Below are positions 63,089 to 64,000 of a stretch of 64,000 nt of DNA, in pieces. The stretch is from Marinomonas balearica (GTDB taxonomy: Bacteria; Pseudomonadota; Gammaproteobacteria; Pseudomonadales; Marinomonadaceae): positions 37,843 through 101,842 of the forward strand of contig NZ_SNXC01000002.1 of the NCBI RefSeq assembly GCF_004362145.1, read 5' to 3'. Position numbers and translations under genes: made by a program. The notes beneath the pieces were generated by a model. The model did no database searches. It worked only from the letters and a program-made list of their open reading frames with translations, and had not been told where the DNA came from. Position 1 is the stretch's first letter, and each line of letters starts with the position of its first letter.

Positions 63089-63277
63089 TTGAATGATAAT
63101 TTGGAACAAGAAGCTAGATCAATTTTGGAGCTTTTAGAGGGAAAGCGTATCTCAAAGGTGTTTAGGCCAAGGGTCGGCGAAATATGTATTGAGTGTTCTG
63201 ATGGAACACGCTTATTTGCCAATACCAAAGATGGTAGTGCCTTAGATTTTTCAATTACAGGTGGGGCAGGCGAATAA
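63089..63277 (+). CDS. Small cassette protein, unknown
   Basis: A 62-residue product starting at TTG with AAGGAAGG seven bases before. It has an N-terminal helix (N-L-E-Q-E-A-R-S-I-L-E-L-L) and a beta part with R-V-G-E-I-C-I-E-C-S-D-G-T-R-L. I recognise no family. It fills cassette 5 between two clear attC sites. Confidence 0.6.
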   Translation: MNDNLEQEARSILELLEGKRISKVFRPRVGEICIECSDGTRLFANTKDGSALDFSITGGAGE

Positions 63278-63295
63278 ATCTGTAGTCTCATTCAA

Positions 63296-63372
63296 ACTCA
63301 TAACAAGTCAAGGCAGCCTCGCCACTTCGTGGCTGGACGCGCTAACGCGCGCTGCTGCTTGAGGCGTTAGTT
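63296..63372 (+). other. attC site 5
   Basis: Cores ACTCATAAC and GGCGTTAGTT. The middle has CAAGGCAGC against GCTGCTTGAGG and CCACTTCGTGG. Recombination point G63366^T63367. Confidence 0.85.
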
Positions 63373-63388
63373 GCAGGAAATAGGCTTC

Positions 63389-63823
63389 ATGAAATACGTT
63401 AAATCAACCCAATCTGACGGGAATAAGTTAGCTGAAATAAGAGCAGCTGCAATGAAGTCAAGCTTAGAGGCTTTAGGTCGATTTGATGAAGAGAGAGTTA
63501 GAAGAAGGTTTCTAGAATCCTTTGTACCAGATGAGACCTTTAAAATTGAATCGGATGATGAGATTTTAGGGTTCTTTGTGGTGCGGGATAAAGGTGACCA
63601 TGTTTTCTTGGACCACCTTTATGTAGAGCCGCGCTTTCAGAATATGAAAATTGGTAAGGATGTTGTTAATCTAGTGAAGAAAGATGCAACTCAACGTGAC
63701 TTGCCTGTGCGGCTAGGAGCATTAAGAGGTAGTAAGTCGAATGACTTCTACAAACAAAATGGTTTTGTAAAAACCCATGAAGATGAGTTTGATATTTACT
63801 ATGAGTACCGCAGTAGCAACTAA
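63389..63823 (+). CDS. Cassette GNAT-family acetyltransferase
   Basis: A 144-residue GNAT protein. The strand D-H-V-F-L-D-H-L-Y-V-E-P-R-F-Q-N-M-K-I-G-K gives the acetyl-CoA motif A, and N-D-F-Y-K-Q-N-G-F-V gives motif B. The substrate is unknown; cassette acetyltransferases often act on amines, drugs or toxins. The ATG is 22 bp inside the cassette with AGGAA upstream. The stop meets the attC. Confidence 0.8.
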   Translation: MKYVKSTQSDGNKLAEIRAAAMKSSLEALGRFDEERVRRRFLESFVPDETFKIESDDEILGFFVVRDKGDHVFLDHLYVEPRFQNMKIGKDVVNLVKKDATQRDLPVRLGALRGSKSNDFYKQNGFVKTHEDEFDIYYEYRSSN

Positions 63824-63913
63824 CAATCCATTGTTGTTCAAGCCCGCAATAAACTTGCTACGCAAGCGGGCTTCGGACTCGTTAACACTCGCCGCAAAAT
63901 ATTGGTGTTAATG
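63816..63913 (+). other. attC site 6
   Basis: Cores GCAACTAAC and GTGTTAATG. GCCCGC pairs with GCGGGC in the middle, and GTTAACAC is present. Recombination point G63907^T63908. Confidence 0.8.
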
Positions 63914-63916
63914 GTC

Positions 63917-64000
63917 ATGAGTGAAAAATACCTAGTCGATACTATTTCTAATATTCCTGAGATTATGGAATTACTGAAGATTCTGAATGATGTAGAGCTT
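63917..64000 (+). CDS. Start of the next cassette gene (partial)
   Basis: The frame from ATG 63917 (or ATG 63911 in frame) runs open to the window end: 28 codons with M-S-E-K-Y-L-V-D-T-I and E-L-L-K-I-L-N-D. It begins nine bases after the attC, as other genes here do. Too short to identify. Confidence 0.5.
   Translation, partial: MSEKYLVDTISNIPEIMELLKILNDVEL

Noticed and set aside
1..64000. tRNA and rRNA genes
   Set aside because: I looked for cloverleaf-type and rRNA-like sequence and found none, although a proper tRNA scan could not be run.

Overview
The window looks like a chromosome segment of a marine gammaproteobacterium, most like Marinomonas or a related Oceanospirillales genus. The evidence is family content: LysE exporters, GcvA-type LysR and MocR regulators, a DUF1127 protein, many c-di-GMP proteins and chemoreceptors, a bacterial NaV-type channel and a chromosomal cassette array. 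The genus is inferred; no rRNA or other taxonomic marker is present.

Layout. (1) 1-5510: an AT-rich accessory block. It opens with the 3' end of a LysR gene, holds small membrane proteins, a lipoprotein, a decayed gene, a 438-bp direct repeat (two copies) and a 21-bp tandem repeat, and closes with a decayed second copy of the same LysR tail. (2) 5717-54397: core-like chromosome. It carries amt, hisG, two hydrolases, an ABC exporter, dsdA, an ion channel, a polar amino-acid ABC importer behind a good sigma-54 promoter, a catabolic cluster (enolase superfamily, propeller lactonase), a SulP transporter, chemoreceptors, several LysR/AraC/MerR/MocR regulators, LysE exporters and an SMP-30 protein. 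Six GGDEF and/or EAL proteins lie between 4.1 and 39.8 kb, and a small LapA-like retention-module protein with a candidate LapG site sits next to the last of them. (3) 54687-58103: an M32 carboxypeptidase, then an AbiE-like type IV toxin-antitoxin pair behind a symmetrical nested palindrome. (4) 58216-64000: integron cassettes without an integrase. Two copies of a 290-bp sequence each stop exactly at a G^TT recombination point and are each followed by cassettes, so they look like two attI heads. Cassettes carry a zinc-ribbon protein, a P-loop kinase, YefM-YoeB, a YciI-like protein, a small unknown protein, a GNAT acetyltransferase and a partial gene.

Between the two cassette runs (60.2-62.1 kb) lies the most unusual locus: a threonyl-tRNA synthetase paralogue reduced to catalytic core plus anticodon domain. 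It is preceded by a short leader ORF with five consecutive threonine codons inside the 5' arm of an intrinsic terminator, which is the layout of a threonine attenuator. A decayed piece of the M32 carboxypeptidase gene beside the second attI-like copy shows that the locus arose by duplication of the chromosomal flank.

How the genes may work together: amt and the sigma-54-linked amino-acid importer suggest nitrogen scavenging. The c-di-GMP enzymes plus the LapA-like protein suggest control of surface attachment. The cassette and toxin-antitoxin region is accessory and probably stabilised by its two toxin-antitoxin systems. All functions are inferred from sequence motifs read by eye.
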